Positions 31,401 to 39,868 of a stretch of 64,000 bases of DNA are shown here, one piece after another; the stretch's first letter is position 1; the number at the start of each line of letters is the position of its first letter. This DNA comes from Paramoeba atlantica. Lineage: Eukaryota > Discosea. The notes beneath the pieces were generated by a model. It made no database searches and had not been told where the DNA came from. It saw nothing but the letters and a program-made list of their open reading frames with translations. The translations under genes were made by a program, and so were the position numbers. Where the stretch lies: the NCBI GenBank assembly GCA_977017575.1, contig CDRNVI010000026.1:496001-560000 (forward strand). The letters are read 5' to 3'.

Positions 31401-32552
31401 AGTGTGAACAATATTATCAAAACGGTGTTGATTTCAGAGGCCACAAAGTATTGGCGAAACGCGGCGCATCTTTCCGATCGGCCCCAATCGCATCCGATCG
31501 TGTTTGACTTGGCCTGTGGTCGGGGAGGGGATTTGTACAAATGGAAGGAAGTCAACCCCGCCTATGTGGTTCTCATCGATGGGGCTTTTCATGCCCTCGC
31601 GGCAGCCGCGGGTCGGTATGCGGTGGGGAAAGGACTCAGCACAAACAGCGCGACCGGAGGGGGTATCGAAGTCCAGTTTCATTGCTCGGATTGTTTTCGT
31701 GAGGACTTAAACCCGATATTAGAATCTTTACTAAAATATGCCCCGCGGGGGGAGCTGGATATGGTCGCCTGTCAGTTTTCCCTTCACTACGCTTTTGAAT
31801 CGGAGGCGACGGTCCGTCAAATGTTACATAATGTCACGTGTAAGCTGAAATCGGGGGGGTTGTTTATCGGCACCGTGATTGAGGATACGGCGCTGGCAAA
31901 ATATCTTGCACAGAAAGAAGCAAAAGGTTGGCAAGGTGTGGAGAACAGCGAAAACGAGGATGAGTTTTCGTTTTCCGTAGATCCCTGTGGGGAGAAGTGG
32001 ACGAAATCGAACCTTTCCGATGCCTCGAGTTGGGATTTCGGTCAGTCATATCGTTTTTCACTCGGCACATCTGTACAAGGGGAAGAAGAGTATGTGGTTC
32101 CGTGGGAGAAGTTCCTCGCAACGGCGTCCGAATACGGACTCGTGGACTGTCTTGCGGCGGATAATTTTGAGACGTGGTTTGTGAATGCGCTTTCCCAGAG
32201 AAGCACAATCCAAGAAACCCCTCGTGGTTCAAAAGATAATGAGATAAAGTGTTCTTCTTCACGGTCCCCCACTTCGCTTTTTTCGTTTTTAGAGGAGGAT
32301 GTGTCGGATACAAAGCAGTACGGAGCTGTGACCAGCGATTCTTTTGCTTCTCTCTGGCAATCTCACTATCAAGGCCCGCAGCTGGAGCTTTTAAAATGCA
32401 AGAAAAACAGAAGGAGAAGCTCTTCGTGCACATCGTCGTACGAAGACGATTTGTCAGAAACTCATCCGGTTTCTCCTTGGGAGTCGGAGGTGGTGAGTTC
32501 GGTGCGCAGCGTCTGTGGTCTTTATCGTGCCTTTGTTTTCAAAAAGTCTTAG
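28413..32552 (+). CDS. Bifunctional mRNA capping enzyme: guanylyltransferase + cap guanine-N7 methyltransferase (CGM1-like)
   Basis: 1379 residues. Guanylyltransferase half: lysine nucleophile in KSDGLR at ~187-192 (KxDG motif I), 'DGELV' at ~377, 'WNDGIIFAP' at ~533, 'LLLKWKWPEAETVDW' at ~556 (motif V), then an OB-fold ending in 'RWVAKRLRPEKKNANAF', the motif VI region (~671-688). Methyltransferase half: SAM-binding 'VFDLACGRGGDLYKW' at ~1030-1044 and 'VACQFSLHYAFES' at ~1119, both hallmark N7-methyltransferase motifs. A ~300-residue low-complexity linker separates them. T. brucei CGM1 has the same two-enzyme fusion and caps the spliced leader RNA. Residues 1-180 match nothing I know; no RNA triphosphatase signature is apparent. 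The start is the first ATG after a pyrimidine tract. Confidence 0.9.
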   Translation: MNSVLDSLQNLQQYFQSSYDLPVFLSTNRTLLHSLHGKSLEHLQGSDNHPSSASIIEALVSESENLSDTTTHPSIVDTDGNAFASNALWDFGSLFEQMIQLNRFDSTLSFDPNESPSPESNSKVPAKPTLERECPVWNDLLLHCGTDTTSEKTKTEVQFPGPMACTLSRRTLKTLCDPHITFLAAEKSDGLRSLLYVLHEPHFPQWSVQPLPQNPPPAPPLIYFGLMDILALETALAQLLSHRTDSNDLLEDTSSLVSCVSLSKDVRNLFHPSSASMTSSFLYYLSFSSKATNSKTEKTTESTECDPHTSKPENSFLLTLREIKGFESEAVGSFTLTRSPRPGRFFSYFIDRRADGLYLLNEELAFAPRALCSAVCDGELVMNLKQRRLSYLMFDLAGVRLWGKRQPPGGCVDSSENRMNPSNGFVAPSCTFHALGRDGVTSLRARVRLLDRVLIEGHYAAHAMRNTNLPKSLQLLSKTYFRLSELPALVAKLERTPIGDNEKGETGKTNFDETKQRNKNGFHHRYTYEGHHWNDGIIFAPDSPEFYPFVPRSVPLLLKWKWPEAETVDWWVQSSTAAARGGSKKEESEEKKAGVKKSKFSSRASSEAASSSVMHALCFHIKKYQKGTVAFSEHVRYKTTLLDVTALGISPSSACFQNGCVVECGWDSSRARWVAKRLRPEKKNANAFHTAFSVLEAITEQLELPELLSHIQSSSSGNASFLKSNSETHSPVLTSNPDFSPSSHPLPYTCLPETYFYLRASVEKSKKILIHLQTLVKTKAQRHPLPMNLLELSSCVGLNTNSHEMLFAVLLLALANHGGSVTYSRLRVRAYFEPRTGSWVLTQLVGECGQKGNHHNPKVEATSVLNHLEAQAVVLGQDPEVVFVGEKGEMEDNEEKEEMKTIKRLEDETQRRDHGRFSKEKGEREFENREDTQQNGWLIPKGVFPHIPEKCFYYDVKAHSSCSSSSAAAAASVFHHYDNRAREQNASCSATESAIRSVNNIIKTVLISEATKYWRNAAHLSDRPQSHPIVFDLACGRGGDLYKWKEVNPAYVVLIDGAFHALAAAAGRYAVGKGLSTNSATGGGIEVQFHCSDCFREDLNPILESLLKYAPRGELDMVACQFSLHYAFESEATVRQMLHNVTCKLKSGGLFIGTVIEDTALAKYLAQKEAKGWQGVENSENEDEFSFSVDPCGEKWTKSNLSDASSWDFGQSYRFSLGTSVQGEEEYVVPWEKFLATASEYGLVDCLAADNFETWFVNALSQRSTIQETPRGSKDNEIKCSSSRSPTSLFSFLEEDVSDTKQYGAVTSDSFASLWQSHYQGPQLELLKCKKNRRRSSSCTSSYEDDLSETHPVSPWESEVVSSVRSVCGLYRAFVFKKS

Positions 32553-32749
32553 ACCTTTTGGAGTATCTTCTATTTTATGGATGATCTGTGTGATTTACAT
32601 TTTTCGATTCACTTCTTTGTTGTGTGGTTGATTACGGTGTTTTATTTTTACAAAGGGAACTTTCATGGCTGTTTTTTGTCTTACCCAGTCTCAGTATCTT
32701 AATGCACTATGGTAAGGCGCTCTCTTTTAGCTTTATCAATTTTATCCCC

Positions 32750-33028
32750 ATGTTCAACTTACATGAATATTGTGATGCTAAAGATTCTGATCTGCGACGT
32801 GGGAAAGTTTCTTCGGCTTTTCTGCCTCAGTATCAATTGATGGAACGTTTTATTCAGAACATTCACAATACAATGCCGTCGTGGAAAACTGCGAAACGAA
32901 GTGGTTGGCTTAGTCATATCAAATGTGTCTCGTTGTGTACGTGGGAAGGTGTAAATTGCAATGACCTGTGTTATTGGCCAGTCTACTGGCCACCAATAGC
33001 CTATTGGTATCTCCCTCGTCCACTTTAG
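32750..33028 (+). pseudogene. N-terminal fragment of an LRR-family protein
   Basis: 92-codon frame. 'LPQYQLMERFIQNI ... CTWEGVNCNDL' resembles the N-terminal cap of the LRR genes at 39869 and 45619, where 'LP..-LL-RFI-N' is followed by a W-GV-(V)- strand, but no repeats follow. The frame ends in sequence containing a small palindrome (ccaatagcctattgg). A 'tctcttttag' acceptor-like site lies just before the ATG. Probably a truncated gene copy; a short functional secreted protein cannot be excluded. Confidence 0.4.
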
Positions 33029-33779
33029 CCTGGGTTTTTTAAATTAAACCACACACCCGTTTATCATACCTATACCTTGGATAACATACCTGGGTGATAT
33101 GTTATTCTGGCCCGCGACACTTAACATACCCCCCCTTCGTCCCACGGCTTTTTTTGTGCAACGGTACAAAACTCCAACCGTCGATTACCTCAATCGAGTC
33201 CTCTGAATCATATTCGTCTGAATTTGACGAAGATGGTTCTTCTCCTGGCGGATTTCCGTTCAATGCCATGGTATTAGTAGGAAAATCGTTGTGACAGTTC
33301 TCGCCGTATTCGAAAGCGCAGGTAAAATTTATCTATGTGTTCTATGAACACTTTTTTTTTCATTGAACACATAGAACGCATTGAACACTTTTTGGGGAGG
33401 TACACATCCCACGAACATGTTGAGTATTTTTCATAAACCTCTTTTTTTTTTGCGCATATCCAAGTGATTACACATGCCCTAGCTATGCAGTATAAGAATA
33501 CCGCGGTATGAGGTTCTCTCTTAGTACGCGTGGCAGCTTTTTTTGTACTCGCCGAACGTAATGCATTTCTTATTTCAAAATATTTTTGTTGTTGTTATAA
33601 AAAACTATTGTTTCCCGCATTTAGTCAAGCAGGTCTATTACTCTCAACAATTTCTAATGAGAGGACGAGGTCCCACAGGAACCTTTCGTGCCCGTCGAAG
33701 AAAAATGGGGAACCACCCCAATCGATTACATGGGGAACCAATCCAAATCCAAAAATAAATCCAATATCCAATTTCTTTT
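33029..33779. other. Non-coding, contains left arm of a long-range inverted repeat
   Basis: AT-rich with T runs. ctatgtgttctatgaacac begins at 33333 (21 bp in all) and is inverted exactly at 37227-37247. Surrounding 'gaacac' motifs recur on both sides. No gene recognised. Confidence 0.5.
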
Positions 33780-33880
33780 TTAGGCTCTTCGTTAAACGCG
33801 GTGGTTGTTTTCAACTTAGAAGTCACTCATGCTGCGCACTTCGCGTTGAAAACTACCACCGCGTTTAACGAAGGGCCTAA
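33780..33880. repeat. 101-bp foldback repeat, copy 1
   Basis: Arms of ~36 bp (33780-33815 and 33845-33880), starting ttaggctcttcgttaaacgc and nearly perfectly complementary, around a ~29-bp centre. Same length as copies 2 and 3. Confidence 0.92.
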
Positions 33881-34365
33881 AATAGAAAAATTACCAAAAG
33901 ATCATGAATAATCTACTTTATTAGGTAAAAAAGCCCGATTTTTAAGCGAAAATTTCGAAATTTTAACCCGAATTTTGGCCGTTTTTGATGCCTTACCAGT
34001 AGGGGTAGGAGGCGAATCTGACGAAAACAACACCGTAGAATGGTAGCTGAGGTCCAAAACTCTTAAAATACGTTTTAGGAGTCGATTTTGGAAAAATAAT
34101 ATTTTTTCCTTTTTTTTATCAAAAAGTTTTTTTTCTTGGTCACCCCAAAAATTTCGGAAAGTTTGACCATGTCGGACCCCTCCTGCGCGTAACAGACCAG
34201 GTCGGGGGGCAGAAAATTATCGCCGCGGCCTACTCTTCCCGGCGCTCGATTTTGAAAAGCAAAAAATTCGAGAAAAAAAAATCGCAACGTATGCCCCTCC
34301 CCCTGGACCCCCCATTTTTTTCAATATTTTTTTTCAGTTTTGGACTACCGGAGCCCTCTTTTATA

Positions 34366-35884
34366 CAGGGGTGTAAATTTGGATGTGGGGGGGGGTCTAA
34401 AATTCGTAAAACTTGGCCAATTGTGGAAAATAATAGCGCATTCGAGAGCTCTCGAACAGGGCTCATGAACGCAACATGGCCGCGATAGGCACAAGGGGGT
34501 ATTGCCCCCTCGACAAAGGGCCCCCAAATGCGATTTGCAACTTTCTAAAGCACGGGAAAAAATAGAGAAAAAAATTAATAATTGCAGTTTCCGCCGTTCT
34601 TTTCAAGCACAATACGGCATCGCTTACGAAAGCTCTTCATAGCGTTTTCAGAGGCTATAGAATGTGTCGTTTGAAGATCTTGAAACGCTGCTTCGATCGC
34701 AATGATCAAATCTGTACGATTTTGACCATAAATTTTCAACGGGCATGAGATCAGGTGATTTTGCTGGCCAAGGAAGAACAGTAATTCCTGTCTCTTGAAA
34801 GCTTGTCCTGGCCAGATTGTGCACCGTACAGTTATACATTGCAATAACGCTAGAACGGTGCCGCTTAAGGTAAGAAATTAACCCTCCACGCTTCTTCATG
34901 GCTTCATCAAAAATAGCCCCCGTCACTGTACCTCGGTTTCCTTGAGAACGAACAGAAGGAAAAACGTGAAGGTGAAACCCATGCTTAAGGCTCGCTGCCA
35001 TCCAAACCATAACACCAATCCCCCCATGCCATGCATCCAATTCACCTTGCTGCTCCTTGGGAGCGTCAGTTTTGCGGCAGTGGTACGTGATGTGCCCCCC
35101 GCTCTTCCCACAGGTAAATTTTTTTTCATCCATCCAAATGATATTGGACAGTCCCGCGTCACTCCACGTTAGCATTTCTTCACAGAAACGTACTCGTTTC
35201 TCTTTATGCACTGAGGTAAGTGCAGGGGATTTCCGGACTGTGCGCAAGACGATGCCATGTGATTTCATGTGGGTCGTCAAAGTTTGACGAGAGCAAGTGA
35301 ACCCAAGATTTTCCATTAACCGATGGAGCTCACTCCAGCTCCTGATGCCATAGGGTTGATCTCGAACACCCTCGTCTATCGCTTTCAAAGCAGCCTCACG
35401 TAGTTCAGGTGTCACAGCGATGTTCGTTGGGGCGTGTTTCTGGTTCTTGGAGTCTACTTCTCCAGTATCACGATAGCGCTCCACCCAGCGCTTCACAGTA
35501 GCTTCATGAACTTGAAAATTGCGCGCGGTTAGGGAAAAAGACTGTTGCTTCGTAATCGGCAACAAGAAGCATGCGCCAGCTTGCTTTTATGTGCCCAGGC
35601 GAGGAATAAGCCCTTTCGGAGTGCTTATGTTCCGGAGATCGTCCACAATCCCGTCGTTGTGGCATGAATAAGGGCAAAAAACAGAAAAATTGTGAAAATT
35701 GCAGGATTTCGTCTTCCAAAAAACTAAGTTTTTTTATGTGCATCCGAAAATCTAATTAACACGGATACGGTATATGCACGTTCATGAGCCCTGTTCGAGA
35801 TCTCTCGAATGCGCTATTATTTTCCAAAAATGGCCAAATTTTACGAATTTTGGACCCCCCCCCACATCCAAATTTACACCCCTG
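34366..35884 (-). mobile_element. Tc1/mariner DNA transposon, 1519 bp, inactive
   Basis: 106-bp terminal inverted repeats: 34366-34471, beginning CAGGGGTGTAAATTTGGATG, and 35779-35884 as its complement with a few mismatches. Flanked by TA on both sides (34364-34365 and 35885-35886), the target duplication of the superfamily. The transposase lies on the minus strand. The related element B shows the uninterrupted target near 38622-38632. Confidence 0.93.
34575..35682 (-). pseudogene. Tc1/mariner transposase pseudogene
   Basis: The longest frame is 34648-35565. It has a helix-turn-helix region ('SLTARNFQVHEATVKRWVERY'), the first catalytic Asp in 'IIWMDEKKF', the third-residue block 'PAKSPDLMPVENLW', and C-terminal residues carried in another frame ('ENAMKSFRKRCRIVLEKNGG', 34575-34744). 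The second catalytic Asp, normally in a QDNA.CH motif, is replaced: the sequence reads MYNCTVH. N-terminal coding sequence is also in another frame ('HIKASWRMLL', near 35580). At least two frameshifts plus the lost Asp make it inactive. Confidence 0.88.
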
Positions 35885-36037
35885 TATGAAACGTTTTTCT
35901 TCTTCTATTATATTACTGTGTTTCTTTTATATTTTTTTCTTCTATTACATTACTGTGTTCCCCTTTATATTTTCACTGTTTTTGTTCACTTTTTTTCAAT
36001 AATCGTGGATAGAGCGGTAGTTATACAACCACCGCAA

Positions 36038-36303
36038 TAAGACCGACTTAAAGTCGGTTGAAAAGCTTAACACTTTCACCTTGAAAGCTTTCATCTATGA
36101 TTTCCAAGTTCAGAGTTTATATGTGTCTGATACGGTACAAACAAACAATATTTTTCCCATAACCTACAAATAATCCTCAAGGTATTCCAAATTTGCAAAG
36201 ATACAATTCCATCAATTCTTTCCTTACTTAGACGGTTTGCTATTATCGCCAGTTCTCGCAACCTTACCTCGAAGCACACTTCGTACCTCGGCTTCGCGCT
36301 TGG
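36038..36303. other. Non-coding spacer between element A and RNase H fossil
   Basis: Contains the short palindrome ccgacttaaagtcgg (36041-36055). Nothing else recognised. Confidence 0.4.
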
Positions 36304-36651
36304 ATGCAGGAATGTCTCGCGCTGGCCCATTTCCAAAATTTGGTTTTGGGGAAATCGATTCCGGAGCATCATTGTACTTTGAAGTTAGTAAGAAGGCACA
36401 TTAACGCTTTAAACCGTGATCCAAAACGTTTGTACGAACTGATCCCTCTGCCGTATGCCGCTCGGATGGATCTTCAGGAGTGGACCCAAAGTATGATCCA
36501 CAACACGCCCATTTACCCTCTCCCACGCCCCGATACGGTCCCGCACTCTCATACACTTTTTACAGATGCTTCGTCGCACGGGTGGGGAGCGGTGTTGTAT
36601 TTGGATCATGGGCAGGTTGTGATCGCAAGTGAAAAAGTGACAAAATGTTAG
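36304..36651 (+). mobile_element. DIRS/VIPER-type retroelement fossil: RNase H fragment
   Basis: The signature 'LFTDASSHGWGAVLYLDHG' is that of the RNase H of tyrosine-recombinase retroelements; a conventional LINE RNase H looks different. The preceding 'LYELIPLPYAARMDLQEW' fits the RT-RNase H connection. Only this fragment is visible. It is broken and old; its relation to the left-edge element is likely at family level but unproven. Confidence 0.6.
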
Positions 36652-36720
36652 TTCTTCTCTAAAATATACGTATTCGCTTCTTTTTGTTTCGTTTCTTGAC
36701 GCTCAAAGTCTTTGTGTTGA

Positions 36721-36780
36721 GATCTGCAAAATGCTACAAAAATCAGCTCAAACGGACGCTTGTACGAAGCAAAAAAGTGG
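36721..36780 (+). repeat. Dispersed ~58-bp repeat, partner at 26309-26366
   Basis: 'gatctgcaaaatgctacaaa' then 'aatcagctcaaacggac'. See partner entry. Lies 70 bp after the RNase H fossil. Confidence 0.7.
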
Positions 36781-37313
36781 TGGGTCACTTTTCATTGGGT
36801 TTCACAAAAAGTGAAAGGGGACTTTTTTCCCCAAAGAAAAAGCTTGAATTTCTTTCCTCATCTTTGTTGTCGTCATTTCCACAAAACATTCTTTTTGCAC
36901 TGTGAATACATTATATGCATTAAAACCGTTCGTGTGCCGAATTGATTAAACGCCTAACACGTGTTCGGACCAGCCTAACTGGGGGTTGGGGCTTCTTCGT
37001 GGTCCCCCTTGACGCTGGAATCATATCGATGGCACAGACTCGCACCACCTATTCTGCCATGTACCTACATGTACGTGAGGATCTAGGTCGTGTAGTACCA
37101 TCTGGGGCCATTTGAATGAAACAAAGCTTCAAAACAAATTGTTTGTACGTCACGAAAAAAAATCGAAAAAGTGTTCTATTGGTTCATAAAAGTGTTCATT
37201 GAACCATAGAACCACTGAACACACACAAGTGTTCATAGAACACATAGGTATGGTAAATTCACTTTCGGTGTCAGAGTACACTTCTACACCGATATGGCCT
37301 GAGTTATCACTTG
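36781..37313. other. Non-coding, right arm of the long-range inverted repeat
   Basis: 37227-37247 is the exact complement of 33333-33353. Extra 'gtgttca...gaacac' motifs at 37170-37225 also mirror 33360-33395, so the imperfect arms are nearer 90 bp. No gene recognised. Confidence 0.5.
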
Positions 37314-37570
37314 CCGTTATACCCCCCAGTAACAGAGATTTGGTTCGGGAGGGAGGTTGGAGGGTGGGTCTTTGAGCAGGTGGTGGTCGATGGGTTGTGT
37401 GAGGGTGCTTGCGCGGGGGCGAATGGCATAGTTGCGGGGTTGTCTGGGCGGAAAATCAACGCACCCATGAACAAAAAAGGTATTTTCCCACCAAAAAAGC
37501 ATACCCCCCTCAGTAACAGAGACTTGGCCATTTGGGTCCAAAATCGATTCTATTACTGGGGGGCATACGG
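37314..37570. repeat. ~257-bp miniature inverted-repeat element
   Basis: Left end 'ccgttataccccccagtaac' and right end 'ttactggggggcatacgg' are imperfect complements. A third copy of the terminal motif ('tacccccctcagtaacagag', 37502) sits inside in direct orientation, suggesting one element nested in or joined to another. Confidence 0.6.
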
Positions 37571-37836
37571 TAACTCCTTTATGGCCACAGCCTTCAATGT
37601 ATCCATTAGTCGCTACAAATACAAATTTCTAAACTGAGGGAGATGCTACTCCCTCCTACTTATTTTCATGTTTTAGACCGTATGTCCGTATTTATTTTTC
37701 CGTGACTTCTCGATCTCTGAAAAAGAAGCACCCATTAGATGAATCGGGCTCTATTGAAAAGCTTACAAGCTTTGGAGGATGACCTTCTTCCAAGTGGAGT
37801 GCGGCGGACAGAAGCTACACTAGGTCATTAATAATT

Positions 37837-37937
37837 TTAGGCTCTTCGTTAAACGCGGTGGTTGTTTTCAACTTAGAAGTCACTCATGCTACGCTCTCCG
37901 AGTTGAAAACCACCACCGCGTTTAACGAAGAGCCTAA
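37837..37937. repeat. 101-bp foldback repeat, copy 2
   Basis: Starts ttaggctcttcgttaaacgc, ends with its complement. Same orientation of the centre ('acttagaagtcactcatgct') as copy 1. Confidence 0.92.
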
Positions 37938-38736
37938 AAAAGAAAATTTAGTCTGGAAAACGGAAAGATTATAGCCAAAAATAGCCGAATTTCGGGTAAA
38001 AATGGGGTGATTTTCGCGTATTTTTGCTCTCAGAGCACTAAATCCGACATTTGCGCGTGGGAAATCACTCGTACGCATGAATGAAAGCCTACCGAACGTA
38101 TTGGGTAGAGAATACGACTCCAACCATATCATTCTTTCGACACAAAAATGCCCCTTTAGGTCCGAAAAATACTTTTTCACCTTTTTTAGTCAAAAATGGG
38201 TCATTTTGAGGGGCGCACCACGAAGAATGGATACCTTGCGAAAACAACTGCGGCGAAAGCTAGTGTAGGTCCCAAACTATCAAAATACAATAGGGTAAAC
38301 GATTTTGGAAAAATATTTTTTTTGTCATTTTTTTCGCCAAGTTGAATTTTTTTTCAAAAATTTTTTCCGAAAAAGTCCGAACTTGGCGGACCCGTCCTGC
38401 GGATACGCGGGGGGGTCACCCCCGGGTAGGGGGGTGGAAAATGCGCGCCAAGACCCCGGCTACCCTTTCTGCGGTTTTTTTTCGAAAACTAATTTTTTCG
38501 AAAAAATTTGCTCGACCATGACCCCCCCTGGACCCCCCCCATGGACCCCCCCCATGGACCCCCCCCATGGACCCCCCATTTTTTTTAATTTTTTTTTTCA
38601 GGTTTGGACCACCGGAGCCCCCTTTTATATTTTTTTCTTCTATTATATTACTGTGTTCCTCTTTATATTTTCACTGTTTTTGTTCACTTTTTTTTCAATA
38701 ATCGAGTGTAGAGCGGTAGTTTTACAACCACCGCAA
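37837..38736. repeat. Dispersed repeat element B, ~900 bp, uninterrupted relative of A
   Basis: Foldback at 37837-37937, then an AT-rich body, a C/G-run block with four tandem 'ccccccatgga' units (38525-38575), the tail 'cttctattatattactgtgt', and the end 'gagcggtagttttacaacca'. Around 38610-38640 it carries the target sequence into which the Tc1 copy inserted in element A. Confidence 0.75.
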
Positions 38737-38971
38737 TTCTTGAGCATGATCATTATTCATGACAGGGGGAGTAGTGTATGAGTTTTCCAACAGTGTGTCA
38801 TTTCCAAGACGGGGTATTTGCCCCTACTGCTCCCCTTTACCTTTTTCACCACGCATTTTCCCCACAAATCTTCACCTTTCTCCACCCTTTTCCTCCCCCA
38901 ACCCCAACCTTCCTCACCACCACCCTTTTTTTTACCTTTTTTTACCCTTTATACCTTTCTCCCCCCCCTCC

Positions 38972-39583
38972 ATGCCCCCTCCCCCCTTCCCCACCTCCTC
39001 CCCCCCCCACGGCCCCCCCCGTGGCTACCTCAACCGCCTCACCTCCCTCGGCCTCCCCCCGTGGGCGGCCTTCGGGGGGGCCCTGGGGCGTCGCACCCGG
39101 TACGCCCTCACCAACCCCTCCCCCGGGGTCTACCCCTGCCGCCCGCACCAACTCAGGGAGGTCTGGGGGCACGAGAGGGTACGCACCCGGGTGCGCTCCT
39201 CCCGCGGCCACCACCACGTCTACAAGCAGCTGAAGTACCCGAAGATGGAGCTCGGGGTGTGGTACAGCGACGTGCTGGACCACTGGGTGCAGCTCCCCCA
39301 CGTGACCGCGGTCAGCTTCGAGGTCGAGCGGGCGGGGGGGCTGGACGGGTTCGTGCTGGGGAGCGCGGGGGAGGGGCTGCGCTCCTCCTACGGGGAGAGG
39401 CTGCGGAGGCAGATGCTGGTACGGAAGGGGGAGGTGGAGAAGAACTTTGTGTTGGGGAGGCAGGCGGAGGGGTTGGCGGAGGTGATGTTTGAGGCGTGGA
39501 GGAGGGACCCCGGGGTGCTGGTGGGGGTGTACGGGATGGAGGAGGGGGAGGTGCCGAAGAGGGGGGAAACAACGGTGGGGTGA
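38972..39583 (+). CDS. Mitochondrial large-subunit ribosomal protein bL28m
   Basis: 203 residues from the ATG at 38972. The open frame extends upstream in Pro/Phe-rich sequence, but that part looks like a C/T-rich leader. 'GRRTRYALTNPSPGVYPCRP' corresponds to the L28 core, and 'WYSDVLDHWVQLPHVTAVSFEVERAGGLDGFVL' followed by 'SSYGERLRRQMLVRK' lines up with the C-terminal part of human MRPL28 (YSEILD...IDEAYGLD..IL...KFGMDLKRGMLLR). bL28 is part of the mitoribosome large subunit. The N-terminus (Pro-rich, with Arg) could serve as a targeting peptide but is atypical. Composition is extreme: C-rich in the first half, G-rich in the second. Confidence 0.75.
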   Translation: MPPPPFPTSSPPHGPPRGYLNRLTSLGLPPWAAFGGALGRRTRYALTNPSPGVYPCRPHQLREVWGHERVRTRVRSSRGHHHVYKQLKYPKMELGVWYSDVLDHWVQLPHVTAVSFEVERAGGLDGFVLGSAGEGLRSSYGERLRRQMLVRKGEVEKNFVLGRQAEGLAEVMFEAWRRDPGVLVGVYGMEEGEVPKRGETTVG

Positions 39584-39868
39584 GGAGGGGGTAGGGTAGG
39601 TTTTGCCGTTTCCGCTCGTAAAGGATGCGGTGAAGGGTTGTTTTCTCCTGTCAGGTGCGTACTCCCCGGACGAAAAACAGCGTGCGTAGTTCGCCTTTCC
39701 TGGATTTTTTCATTTGTTTATTTTTTGACACTTTTTTAATTTTGATGTTTTCTTTTGTTTCTTCCCTATACGTCGAAAGTTGTAAACATCCTTTGAATCT
39801 ATTTTTACAGGTGGTTTAAAGGAAAAATGTTTTTTCTTTCTTCAAAAATACTTTATTGACAAAGCACA
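39584..39868. other. Intergenic bL28m / LRR gene
   Basis: T-rich. 'ctatttttacag' at 39799-39810 is a good trans-splice acceptor candidate for the LRR gene 58 bp before its ATG. Confidence 0.4.

Larger units (their letters stand above)
33780..36037. repeat. Dispersed repeat element A (foldback head, C/T-rich body), split by a Tc1 insertion
   Basis: Begins with the 101-bp foldback and ends 'gagcggtag...caaccaccgcaa'. Shares body blocks with element B (37837-38736): a 'gattttggaaaaatattttt' stretch, the 'gtcggacccctcctgc' block, 'ggaccccccatttttttcaa', and the 'cttctattatattactgtgt' tail. A Tc1-like copy is inserted at a TA within it. The tail segment is locally duplicated. Confidence 0.75.

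Noticed and set aside
38818-39492. Alternative + frames over bL28m (38778-39233, 38818-39492)
   Set aside because: Pro/Arg/Gly-rich translations caused by composition; only the 38972-39583 frame shows the L28 pattern.
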